A DNA stretch of 64,000 nucleotides from Candidatus Rifleibacteriota bacterium. GTDB lineage: Bacteria > Muiribacteriota > Ozemobacteria > Ozemobacterales > Ozemobacteraceae. The stretch covers positions 1 through 64,000 of the forward strand of contig JAAYVD010000073.1 in assembly GCA_012517355.1 (NCBI GenBank). The letters run 5' to 3'. Of the stretch, positions 26,704-35,275 are shown in pieces; position 1 is the stretch's first letter; each line of letters opens with the position of its first letter. The notes below the pieces were generated by a model. That model was not told the DNA's origin. It made no database searches and was given only the letters and a program-made list of their open reading frames with translations. The position numbers were made by a program, and so were the translations under genes.

Positions 26704-28412
26704 GCGTTCCCCTTTGCCTCGCGCGAGCCTTCCCATTGTAGCACGGCTTCCGCGACGAACCGGCGCCAGCTGCCCTCGGCCGCCTCCCCGCAGGAGATGA
26801 CCCCGTGGTGCAGGAACCAGGCCGATGCCTCGTCTGCCCCCGTGAAGACCTGGCGCCGCAACCCGGGAAAGGCCGTCACGACGGCCTGGGCATCGGCCTC
26901 GAAGCGGGCCCGTGCGGTGGGGTCCTCCCGCGGGGCCATCCAGCAGACGGCGAAGGTCTTCTCGAAGAGGTCCCAGACGCCGCGTTGGTTGCCGTCGATC
27001 AGCTCGATGCTCTTGTCCTCCGTGCCCGCCCGCAGCAGGCCGGCCCGGAGCAGCGCCCACCCGTAGTCGCTGATCTCCTCGGTGTCGATCCGGATCAGCA
27101 GGACCGCGGCCTGGCGGGTCCCTTCCTCGCGCCCGGCGCGCCGGACCATGCTCGGGTCGAGGGCCTTGGCGGTGAGCGAGGCATACGACCGGACCACGCC
27201 GAAGTAGCCCAGGGCCAACGACACCGGGCACGTGAGGTTGATATACGTGGTGCCCAGGTTGATGCTGGCGTAGGAGCACCCGACCAGCGCGGTCTGCGAC
27301 AGTCCGAACCACCAGTCGAGCAGGACGGGGTTGGTCGCCCGGTACAGCTTCCACGCGGTCCACCAGATGATCGCCATGGCCAGCAGGAAATACGGGACGT
27401 GCCACCCGGGGAACCGTAGGAAATCGCCGTGCTTGACGTTGTCGATGGCCGTGGCCAGGATCTCCACCCCCGGGTGCGTCAGGCTCATGGGCGTCGGCTT
27501 GAAGTCGAACAGGCTCGGGGCGGTCGATCCGATGATGACGATCTTGCCCGCGAACTCGTTCGCCGGCCGGCGCTTTTCCTTCCGCAGCAGGTCCTCGAAC
27601 ACCTCGGAAAACCGGACGTACCGGTAGGAGAATGGCGGCCCCCGCCAGTTCAGCAGCACGCGCCCGGCCGCCGGGACGGGCCAGCCCAGTTCCCAGCCGA
27701 TCCGGGCGGGGAGGGAAGGCAGGATCCAGCCCTGCTCGTCGCGATGGACCGCATACTCGCGCACCACGCCGTCATCGTCGGTCTGGATGTTGTGCAGGCC
27801 GAGGCGCTTGCTGGCCAGGGCGGCCGGGAAATGGGGCAGCACCAGGGCGATGGTGGGGTCGGTGCCGGGCCTTCCCGCCTGGCTTGTTCTCACCCCGGGG
27901 ATGAGCGAGGCCTTGATCTCGCTCAGGGGGTCGTTGGCCGGGTCGAGCCGCAGCATGGGGAAGAACGTCTGGCTGGCTCCCGCGATGGCCGCGTCGAAGG
28001 CCGCGTCGCTCTCGGCGTTGAACAGGTCCGGGTCGCTGAACAGGATGTCGAACACGATGGCCTTCGGGTTCTGCTTTCCCACCAGCTCGACGAACTCGCC
28101 GAACACCTGGCGCGGCCAGGGCCAGCGGCCGAATTCCTTCGCCATCGCCGCCAGGCTGCCTTCGTCGATGTCCACGATCACGATGTCGGGATCGGGGGCG
28201 GGCGGGAACAGGCGGTAGTGGAGGATGGTATCGTATGCCGCCAGCCGCATCGTGTCGGTGACCGGGTAGACCAGCAGGTCGAAGACGCCCAGCAGCGTGA
28301 ACACGACGGCGGCGGCGAGATGGAAGGGGCGCCCGAACCGCTTGCCCAGCCAGGCCCCCAGCTCGAACCACCCGCCGTTCCAGCGGTTGCTGAGCCAGGT
28401 CCACCACTCCAT
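26700..28412 (-). CDS. CHASE2-domain membrane protein with degenerate class III cyclase-like C-terminus
   Basis: Start MEWWTWLSNRWNGGWFELG at 28412. CHASE2: DPDIVIVDIDEGSLAAMAKEFGRWPWPRQVFGEFVELVGKQNPKAIVFDILFSDPD; several TM helices; C-terminal AVLLIRIDTEEISDY...LFEKTFAVCWMAPREDPTARARFEADAQAVV. Confidence 0.78.
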   Translation of the reverse strand: MEWWTWLSNRWNGGWFELGAWLGKRFGRPFHLAAAVVFTLLGVFDLLVYPVTDTMRLAAYDTILHYRLFPPAPDPDIVIVDIDEGSLAAMAKEFGRWPWPRQVFGEFVELVGKQNPKAIVFDILFSDPDLFNAESDAAFDAAIAGASQTFFPMLRLDPANDPLSEIKASLIPGVRTSQAGRPGTDPTIALVLPHFPAALASKRLGLHNIQTDDDGVVREYAVHRDEQGWILPSLPARIGWELGWPVPAAGRVLLNWRGPPFSYRYVRFSEVFEDLLRKEKRRPANEFAGKIVIIGSTAPSLFDFKPTPMSLTHPGVEILATAIDNVKHGDFLRFPGWHVPYFLLAMAIIWWTAWKLYRATNPVLLDWWFGLSQTALVGCSYASINLGTTYINLTCPVSLALGYFGVVRSYASLTAKALDPSMVRRAGREEGTRQAAVLLIRIDTEEISDYGWALLRAGLLRAGTEDKSIELIDGNQRGVWDLFEKTFAVCWMAPREDPTARARFEADAQAVVTAFPGLRRQVFTGADEASAWFLHHGVISCGEAAEGSWRRFVAEAVLQWEGSREAKGNA

Positions 28413-28717
28413 CGGAGCCACCCCTTCACCGGACGCCTGTCCTGTCGTGATCTCAAGGAAACACACTCTCTTCCCGCATGTCAAATAGGGCTTTGGGCTG
28501 GCATCGGGTGGCAGGCATTCTCGCCATGCTTGACCTGGGGCGGTTTTCCGGTCCGTTGCGGCCTCTCCTTCTGATGGGGACAGAGTCTGCCGGAATCGCC
28601 ATTCATCAGGAAAGCCACGGATTGCTGAATGGGAATGGCTGATCGGGCAGCCGGCGGGTTGACGCTTCCCGCTTCCATTCATAGAATTGGAGAATGGCAT
28701 TCCATCAGGGGTACGTT

Positions 28718-29968
28718 ATGAAACGTGAAACGTCGGCCGTCAGGCGGTGTGGCTTCCTGGGTGTCCTGCTGTCCGTGCTCCTCCTCCTGGCCGGGACGGC
28801 CGCGGCTTCCACCGTCGCCGAGGAGCTCGCCCGGCTGAAATGGGAATACGAGCAGAAACTGCAGCAATACCACCAGGCCCTGCAGAAGGCCCATACGCAC
28901 AACGTGCAGGCCCTGTCCCGCGAGGTGCAGACCGCCAAGGCCCGCTACGACCAGGCGAAGAAGCGCTTCGACGCCGTGGCCGACAAGGTCGGTCAGAAGA
29001 TCGACCAGGTCGTCACCAAGGTCGGTTCCACCATCGCCACGGTCGCCGACGTCGGCGACGGGGGCGGCGACCTCCCCCTGGCCACCCGGTCCGTTTCCCT
29101 GCCCGGCTACGGCCCGTGCGCCGGCATCACCGGCGACAACTACTGCGGCCAGTATGCGATGAGCACCGTCCTGCTCGGCATGGGGGCCCACACCGACCCG
29201 CAGACGATCTATCGCGACACGAACCCGGCCGGCATCTTCACCGCCCCTTCCACCGTGGTCGAATACCTGGGCGCCCAGGGTGTTCCCGCCCACATCAAGA
29301 ACCGCGCCTCGCTCGCCGACATCAAGGCCAAACTCGATGCCGGCCTGCCCGTCATGGTCCTGATCGGCTCCCCCCACTGGATCACCATCACCGGCTACAC
29401 CGCCGATGCCTCCGGCCGGATCGCCCAGCTCGAGGCCTACAGCAACGGCCAGAAATGCACCTACGACGCCGAGGGCTTCCTGAAAAAGTGGGCCGCCCCC
29501 CTGGGCAGTGCAAGATACGCACAGTTCGCCGATTACGAGAACCTCATGATCGACATCGGAAAACCCGATGCCAAGGTCAAGACCCCCGTCTACTCGAGCA
29601 ACTTCTGGACGGCCATGGAAGACAATGCCGCCGGCGCGGTCAACGACGTCGTCACCGGCTGGAAGAACGTCAAACCGTTCCAGCTGGTCGGGGGGCTCAT
29701 CCGCGGCGTCGCTGGCATTCCCGCAACGGTGTCCTCGGTCGTCGGGAGCTTCCTGCAGCAGGGCGGCGACCGGCTCTCCGCCTGGGGCAGCGAGCGGTGG
29801 GCCAACGGCTCCGCCTCGGGCAAGCTCCTGGGCGGCACCGCCGTGGTGGCCGGCACCCTCGCCAAGGCCCTCGGCACCGGGGCCCGCTTCGTTGGCAACG
29901 TCCTGGCCAGCGGCGCCACCCTGATGGGCAACGGGTTCAAAAAACTCGGCAGCCTGCTGAGCCTCTGA
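28718..29968 (+). CDS. Exported C39-like (papain-fold) cysteine peptidase domain protein with coiled N-term and Gly/Ala-rich hydrophobic tail
   Basis: MKRETSAVRRCGFLGVLLSVLLLLAGTAAAS; DNYCGQYAMSTVLLGMGAHTDPQTIY (Cys motif); KAKLDAGLPVMVLIGSPHWITITGYTAD (His motif). Confidence 0.7.
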   Translation: MKRETSAVRRCGFLGVLLSVLLLLAGTAAASTVAEELARLKWEYEQKLQQYHQALQKAHTHNVQALSREVQTAKARYDQAKKRFDAVADKVGQKIDQVVTKVGSTIATVADVGDGGGDLPLATRSVSLPGYGPCAGITGDNYCGQYAMSTVLLGMGAHTDPQTIYRDTNPAGIFTAPSTVVEYLGAQGVPAHIKNRASLADIKAKLDAGLPVMVLIGSPHWITITGYTADASGRIAQLEAYSNGQKCTYDAEGFLKKWAAPLGSARYAQFADYENLMIDIGKPDAKVKTPVYSSNFWTAMEDNAAGAVNDVVTGWKNVKPFQLVGGLIRGVAGIPATVSSVVGSFLQQGGDRLSAWGSERWANGSASGKLLGGTAVVAGTLAKALGTGARFVGNVLASGATLMGNGFKKLGSLLSL

Positions 29969-30181
29969 TCCCGACATGGGCCCCTTCCCCCCCCGACCCG
30001 GGTCTGGGACGACGGGGCCCTCGCCAACAACCACCGGTGCGAATGATCGGCCATGTCCAACCGTCCGGGAATGCGCCATCGGCCCTTGACGATTTCCCTC
30101 GAACCCATGCAGAATCCCGATGGACCAGCCATCACTGGTCCAGGAAATCCGTCCGAAGAAGGACCCAGGTAGCCGCTGCCC

Positions 30182-30379
30182 ATGGGAGATCTTCTCACCA
30201 TCATCGAAGGCTACATCGTCTTCGCGTTCATCGTGGAGGCGGTCTGCCTGCTCTTCGTCGGCTTCGACCGGCGCGGGCCGGCCCCGCCCCGTGGTCGGCT
30301 CTTCTGGCTGTTGTGGGTCCTGTTCACCGGCCCGTTCGGCCTGGCCGTCTATCTCTGGCGGGGCCGGCAACCGGCCTGA
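30182..30379 (+). CDS. Small membrane protein (65 aa)
   Basis: MGDLLTIIEGYIVFAFIVEAVCLLFVGFDRRGPAPPRGRLFWLLWVLFTGPFGLAVYLWRGRQPA; two hydrophobic helices. Confidence 0.5.
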   Translation: MGDLLTIIEGYIVFAFIVEAVCLLFVGFDRRGPAPPRGRLFWLLWVLFTGPFGLAVYLWRGRQPA

Positions 30380-30469
30380 GACGGCAGGTCACGGGCGGCC
30401 GCCCGGTCGCCGGCGGGCGTTTCGTCGTTGACACGGCTGGGTGAGGCCCAGCCCGCGCAGGAGGGAACC

Positions 30470-30805
30470 ATGGCTTCCGATCGGGAGTTCGTCGAATTCA
30501 TCGTCGACCAGATCAAGGATGCCGGTGATTTCGGCGTCCGGAAGATGTTCGGGGAGTATGCCATCTACGCCGGCGGCCGGATCATCGCTCTCATCGCCGA
30601 CAACCAGTTGTTCATCAAGGCGACCGAGGCAGGCCGGGCCTTCATCGGCTCTCCCACGGAAGCCCCGCCCTATCCGGGGGCCAGGCCCTGGTTTCTCATC
30701 GACGAGGTGGACGACCGGGAATGGCTTTCCCGCCTGATCCGGGAGACGGACCGGGCGCTTCCCCCGGCCGCCCCCCCGCGGGCCCGGAAGGGATTGCGAA
30801 AGTGA
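30470..30805 (+). CDS. TfoX N-terminal domain family protein
   Basis: MASDREFVEFIVDQIKDAGDFGVRKMFGEYAIYAGGRIIALIADNQLFIKATEAGRAFI; KMFGEYAIY is typical of TfoX-N. Confidence 0.8.
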   Translation: MASDREFVEFIVDQIKDAGDFGVRKMFGEYAIYAGGRIIALIADNQLFIKATEAGRAFIGSPTEAPPYPGARPWFLIDEVDDREWLSRLIRETDRALPPAAPPRARKGLRK

Positions 30806-31093
30806 CCTCCGTGAATATAAGGCCGCTTCGCCAGGGTCGGAGAAATGGACTCGCCGAGCCGGCTTCCTTTCCCAGCCTCCATCGGAAATTTCCCCCAGCG
30901 CTCCCGAGGTTTCTGAGGAACAGGACTTTCCGCAGGCCCGGGCCCACTCAACAAGTCAGACCACTGCAACCCGGAGAACCGCTGCAACGCCCATGGTGAG
31001 AATGGCTGAAACTTCATCAGGGTGGAGAGGCCGATCCCGATGTGGTATATTTCACTTACTGACGTCGGCCATCGATGGCATGGAGGAGTGAAG

Positions 31094-31687
31094 ATGAAAA
31101 GGATCCTGGTCCTGCTGGTTGCCCTGTGCCTGGTCCCGGCTTTTGTTTCTGCCCAGGATGACGATATCAGCAACGCCAACCGGGTGTATTTCAACGAGGT
31201 TTCCCGCCTGGCCTTCGAAGGCTACGGGGACATCGATTTCTGGTCGAAGCAGGCCAAGTTCATCGCCTTCCGCTCGGCCGTGCACCTCACTTCGTCGGCG
31301 ATCACCATCAATTCCGACCGCGACCATGGTGCCAGCCGCGTCGCCAAGGTCAAACAGATCGTCGAGCTGAACAAGGTCATGATGAAGACCTCCCAGGCGT
31401 TCGCGTTCGAGGGCTACGGCGATACCGACTACTGGAGCAAGCGCACCAAGCGGTTCGCCACCGAACTCGCCATGCATACCGCCACCGTCGCCGGTCTCTG
31501 CGACAAGCCGATGCTCCGGACGATCGGCCCCAAGATCAAGGCTCTGCTCAGCGATGCCCAGAACACCGGGTTCTCCGGGTATGGCGATGTCGACTACTGG
31601 AGCAAGCGCTGCAAGGCCTTCGCCACGCGCGTCATCACCCTGCTCGGCGAGATCAACACCGAACTGGCGATGGCCGTCGCCCAGTAG
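31094..31687 (+). CDS. Exported protein with three FxGYGDxDYWSK repeats, unknown function
   Basis: MKRILVLLVALCLVPAFVSAQ signal peptide; repeats FEGYGDIDFWSKQAKFIA, FEGYGDTDYWSKRTKRFA, FSGYGDVDYWSKRCKAFA. Confidence 0.75.
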   Translation: MKRILVLLVALCLVPAFVSAQDDDISNANRVYFNEVSRLAFEGYGDIDFWSKQAKFIAFRSAVHLTSSAITINSDRDHGASRVAKVKQIVELNKVMMKTSQAFAFEGYGDTDYWSKRTKRFATELAMHTATVAGLCDKPMLRTIGPKIKALLSDAQNTGFSGYGDVDYWSKRCKAFATRVITLLGEINTELAMAVAQ

Positions 31688-31730
31688 GGTTTCCCAGGGA
31701 AATCGGACTCCCCGGTGGCCACGGCCTCGA

Positions 31731-32456
31731 GAGCTGAGCGGGGAGGTCGAGATTTCCCGGGTCATGTTCCGGTATTCCAAGGACGGCCCGCTGATCCTCA
31801 ATGATGTCTCGCTGAAGATCCGGCCGGGGGAAATGGTCGCCCTGGCAGGGGCATCGGGTTCGGGCAAATCGACCATTTTCCGGCTGCTTCTTGGGTTTGA
31901 AATGCCGGAGAGCGGCAGTATCCTCTATGACTCCCATGATCTGAACGACTTGGCCATTCCGGCGGTCAGAAGGCAGGTGGGGGTTGTTCTGCAAGCCGGA
32001 CGACTGTCGGCGGGGTCCATCTTTCAGTTGATCGCCGGTACGGGAAACCACACGCTGGATGAAGCCTGGGATGCCGCAACCAAGGCCGGGCTCCGCGAAG
32101 ATATCGAAGCCATGCCGATGCAGATGCACACGGTGATCGGAGACGGCGGCACGACCCTTTCCGGCGGACAGCGCCAACGGTTGTTCATCGCCCGCGCGTT
32201 GATCAAAAAGCCTCGCATCATCCTGTTCGATGAGGCGACGAGCGCCCTGGACAACAAAACCCAGGCGACGGTGGCCGACAGTCTGGGGAAACTCCGGGCC
32301 ACCCGCATCGTCATTGCCCATCGGCTCAGTACCATTCAGGGAGCCGACCGGATCATCGTCATGCATGGCGGAAAGGTCGTTGAATCCGGGAATTTCGAGG
32401 AACTGATGAAGCTGAACGGGTATTTTGCCACCCTGGCGCGTCGTCAGCTCGTCTGA
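31731..32456 (+). pseudogene. 5'-truncated NHLM/NHLP-type bacteriocin-export ABC transporter ATPase domain remnant
   Basis: ELSGEVEISRVMFRYSKDGPLILNDVSLKIRPGEMVALAGASGSGKST (Walker A), LSGGQRQRLFIARAL signature, IILFDEATSALDNKTQ (Walker B), VIAHRLSTI; no transmembrane domain upstream. Confidence 0.7.
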
Positions 32457-32474
32457 TTTCCGGATCAAGCGGAA

Positions 32475-32602
32475 GGGGCACCGGCAAAGAGCATTCCCGC
32501 CGTCGTTGCTGCCGACACCTCTCCCGCCCGCAGTCCTTCAGGCGGGAGGCATGCCGGGAGGGGGTGAACTGCCGACCACATCGCTCGCAGACCTTTTTCA
32601 TG
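32475..32602 (-). pseudogene. Fragment of a zinc-finger protein resembling insertion-sequence-associated N-termini
   Basis: MKKVCERCGRQFTPSRHASRLKDCGRERCRQQRRRE on the minus strand; CxxCGRxFxPxRxxxRxxxCxxxxCRxxRRR pattern. No complete ORF. Position approximate. Confidence 0.35.
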
Positions 32603-33178
32603 GCCCATCCATCATTCCCATCAGGATCGCCGGGCCGGACAGGCACGCTCTCTGCTCCCTCTCGGGTCTTCCGAGAGAGGACCACCTTCAAGGTGTCGGA
32701 AGCATGGCATCAAAAGGTCCGCGGCGGGGCACCACGGATCAGCCAAAGCCGCCAAAAGCCCTTGAGGCCGATCAGATGACCGGCGGAAAGGGCAAACTCA
32801 GGATGGGAAAGGCCGCATGCCGGGCCAATCCTTCGAGGGAAGGTGCCACTTCGGAGAGACTTCGTTCCTGGGGACCAGATGGGTGATCCCGAAATGGGAC
32901 CACCGGCGGTGAAGTGTGGGAATCGGACCCTGGTCCACACGGGGCTGGCCCCGGCAGGGTTTGGACCTCAGAAACCCATGGCGGAAATAGGTCCCCGACT
33001 TCCGGAAACCGGGAGGCCCGGTCGGGATTCTCTCTGGATTTCCCGCTCTCCGGGGACCACCCGGCAGAGATGCGTCTTGGATATCCTGCCGGATAGACCC
33101 ATTCAGCTGGGGGGGGGGAATCCATTCCCTTCCGTTTCAGGAATCGCCCAACGGGATGGTCCTTGCTTTCCGGATGGT

Positions 33179-33203
33179 CCCATGTTACGAATGAGTACAT
33201 GGG
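33179..33203. promoter_or_regulatory. Candidate autoregulatory operator overlapping the nikR start
   Basis: Inverted repeat CCCATGT-N11-ACATGGG spanning the presumed nikR start codon. Confidence 0.35.
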
Positions 33204-33669
33204 TAACACCGATGAGCCCCTGTTGCGAAGGTTCAGCGTCTCCATGCCGGCCGATCTGGTGGGGCAACTCGACGCCCTGGTTGGGAGGAAGGGGCTGGCC
33301 AACCGGTCTCATGCCTTGGCCGAGATGGTGCGGGCCTATCTCGTCGACCGGGAGGCAGCCAGGGGCACACAGGAAATTGCCGGGACCATCACCCTGGTGT
33401 ACGACCACCACAAGCGGGATCTCCAGGCGGGCTTGACCGAGATCCAGCACGATCACCAGGAATTGATCATCGCCACCATGCACGTTCACCTCGATCATCA
33501 CCGCTGCCTGGAAATTCTGACGGTGAGGGGGAAATCCCGGCCGGTCCGGGATCTGGCCGACCGTCTGATGGCCACGCGGGGCGTGACCCACGGCCGGTTG
33601 ACGGTGATCGCCACCACTTCGCCCAAACGATCGCCTCGCGCCAACCACCCGCGTGGGGCCCATTCCTGA
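33199..33669 (+). CDS. nikR: Nickel-responsive transcriptional regulator NikR
   Basis: RRFSVSMPADLVGQLDALVGRKGLANRSHALAEMVRAYLVD ribbon-helix-helix; HDHQELIIATMHVHLDHHRCLEILTVRG metal-binding ACT-like region. Confidence 0.92.
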   Translation: MGNTDEPLLRRFSVSMPADLVGQLDALVGRKGLANRSHALAEMVRAYLVDREAARGTQEIAGTITLVYDHHKRDLQAGLTEIQHDHQELIIATMHVHLDHHRCLEILTVRGKSRPVRDLADRLMATRGVTHGRLTVIATTSPKRSPRANHPRGAHS

Positions 33670-33687
33670 GTTTCCGAAAGAGAGCGC

Positions 33688-34680
33688 ATGCACATTCCGG
33701 ATGGATTCCTCAATGCCCCTACCGCAATTGCCTGCGGGATCCTGGCCACCGCCGGTGTCGGAATGGCCCTGCATTCGGCCGCCCGCTCCCTGCCGCCCAA
33801 AAAAGTTCCTCTTCTCGGGTTGTCCGCCGCCTTCGTGTTCGCCGCCCAGATGCTCAATTTCCCGGTGGTGGGGGGAACCTCCGGCCACCTGATCGGCGCG
33901 GTCCTGTGCGCGGTTCTTCTCGGCCCAGGGGCTGCCGTGACCATCATGACGTCGGTCCTCATCCTGCAATGCTTCCTCTTTGCCGATGGGGGCCTGACCG
34001 CCCTGGGGGCCAATCTCTTCAACATGGCCCTGGTGGCACCGATCGTCGGATTCGGCGTCTACCGCGGAGTGGTGCGGATGTTGGGAACCGACCTCCGGGC
34101 CCTTCTCGCCGGCACGGCCTTCGGGGCCTGGTGTTCCACCGTCGCGGCGGCCCTCGCCTGCGCCGGGGAACTGGCCACCTCGGGGGTCGTCTCCTGGCAG
34201 GCGGTCGTTCCCGCCATGGGGTTCGTCCACGTCCTGATCGGGTGCGGGGAAGCAGTCATCACTGCCCTCGTGGTCGCTTTCGTGGTTCGGGCGCGGCCGG
34301 AGCTTCTCCCGGGCCGGGAGCCCTGCGCCGGCGAAAACGGGGATTGGACCCTGACCGGATACGGGGTGGTCCTGGCCCTGGGGTTGGTTCTCTTCGTCTC
34401 CCCCTTCGCCAGCCGTTGGCCGGACGGCCTGGAGAGAATTGCCACCGACCTGGGCTTTGCACACCAGGCCACGCCCGTTCCCGTCTTCCCGTCCCCCCTT
34501 CCGGACTATTCGGTTCCCGGCGTTGTTTCGCCAGCCTGGGCCACGATCCTGGCCGGGGTGACCGGCCTCCTTCTGGCCTTCATGCTGGCCTTCCTTCTCG
34601 GTTCGGGGTTGTCCCGTTCCCGGTGGGCCATGGGAGCGGCTTTCCCCGCAGGAACGGACCGTGTCCCGCCTGCTGGCTGA
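33688..34680 (+). CDS. Nickel/cobalt ECF-type transporter substrate-specific component CbiM/NikM fused to NikN-like C-terminal domain
   Basis: MHIPDGFLNAPTAIACGIL (CbiM N-terminal signature with MH), MLNFPVVGGTSGHLIGAVL; C-terminal PDGLERIATDLGF and LPDYSVPGV typical of the N component. Confidence 0.9.
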   Translation: MHIPDGFLNAPTAIACGILATAGVGMALHSAARSLPPKKVPLLGLSAAFVFAAQMLNFPVVGGTSGHLIGAVLCAVLLGPGAAVTIMTSVLILQCFLFADGGLTALGANLFNMALVAPIVGFGVYRGVVRMLGTDLRALLAGTAFGAWCSTVAAALACAGELATSGVVSWQAVVPAMGFVHVLIGCGEAVITALVVAFVVRARPELLPGREPCAGENGDWTLTGYGVVLALGLVLFVSPFASRWPDGLERIATDLGFAHQATPVPVFPSPLPDYSVPGVVSPAWATILAGVTGLLLAFMLAFLLGSGLSRSRWAMGAAFPAGTDRVPPAG

Positions 34681-35275
34681 CCCCTACCAGCCGGGTTCCA
34701 GCCTCGTTCACCGCTGGAGGCCCGTGCCCAAGGTGGTCGGCATCCTGGCCCTGGTTGCCCTGACGGCAGTTCTTCCGACCTCGGCCTGGCCCGCCTACGG
34801 GGGGATGGGATGCGGAGCGCTGTTCCTGGTCGTTCTGTCCGGCATCTCCCCGGCCCGGGTGGGGTGGCGGTTGCTGGCCCTGGAACCCCTGGCCCTGGGA
34901 GTCGCCCTGTTGGCCCTTTTTCGGCCTGATGGGGTGAACCTGTTCCTGACACTGGCCGCCAAGAGCACCTTGTGCCTGACCTGGATCCTTCTGCTGACCG
35001 CGACCACCCCGTTTTCCGGGATCTTGGCTGCATTGCAGTGGATGCGGGTTCCGGGCCTCCTGGTCACGACCCTGGGTTTGGCCTACCGCTACCTGTTCGT
35101 TCTGGCCGAAGAAGCCGAGCGAATGAGCCGGGCCAGGCGCAGCCGGACCCTTTCCCCTGGTCGCTGGTTCACCTGGGGAACGGCGGCCACCGTTGCGGGG
35201 CAGTTGTTCCTGCGGACCGCCGATCGGGCAGAGCGGGTTTGCGCGGCCATGACGGCCCGGGGATGGAAGCGATGA
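34661..35275 (+). CDS. ECF transporter transmembrane component CbiQ/NikQ
   Basis: MSRLLADPYQPGSSLVHRWRPVPKVVGILALVALTAVLP...; AEEAERMSRARRSRTL and AERVCAAMTARGW typical EcfT coupling motifs. Confidence 0.88.
   Translation: MSRLLADPYQPGSSLVHRWRPVPKVVGILALVALTAVLPTSAWPAYGGMGCGALFLVVLSGISPARVGWRLLALEPLALGVALLALFRPDGVNLFLTLAAKSTLCLTWILLLTATTPFSGILAALQWMRVPGLLVTTLGLAYRYLFVLAEEAERMSRARRSRTLSPGRWFTWGTAATVAGQLFLRTADRAERVCAAMTARGWKR

Noticed and set aside
32425-33436. ORFs of 60-197 aa in the ABC-remnant-to-nikR gap
   Set aside because: No motifs, no good start context and inconsistent strands; treated as decayed sequence.
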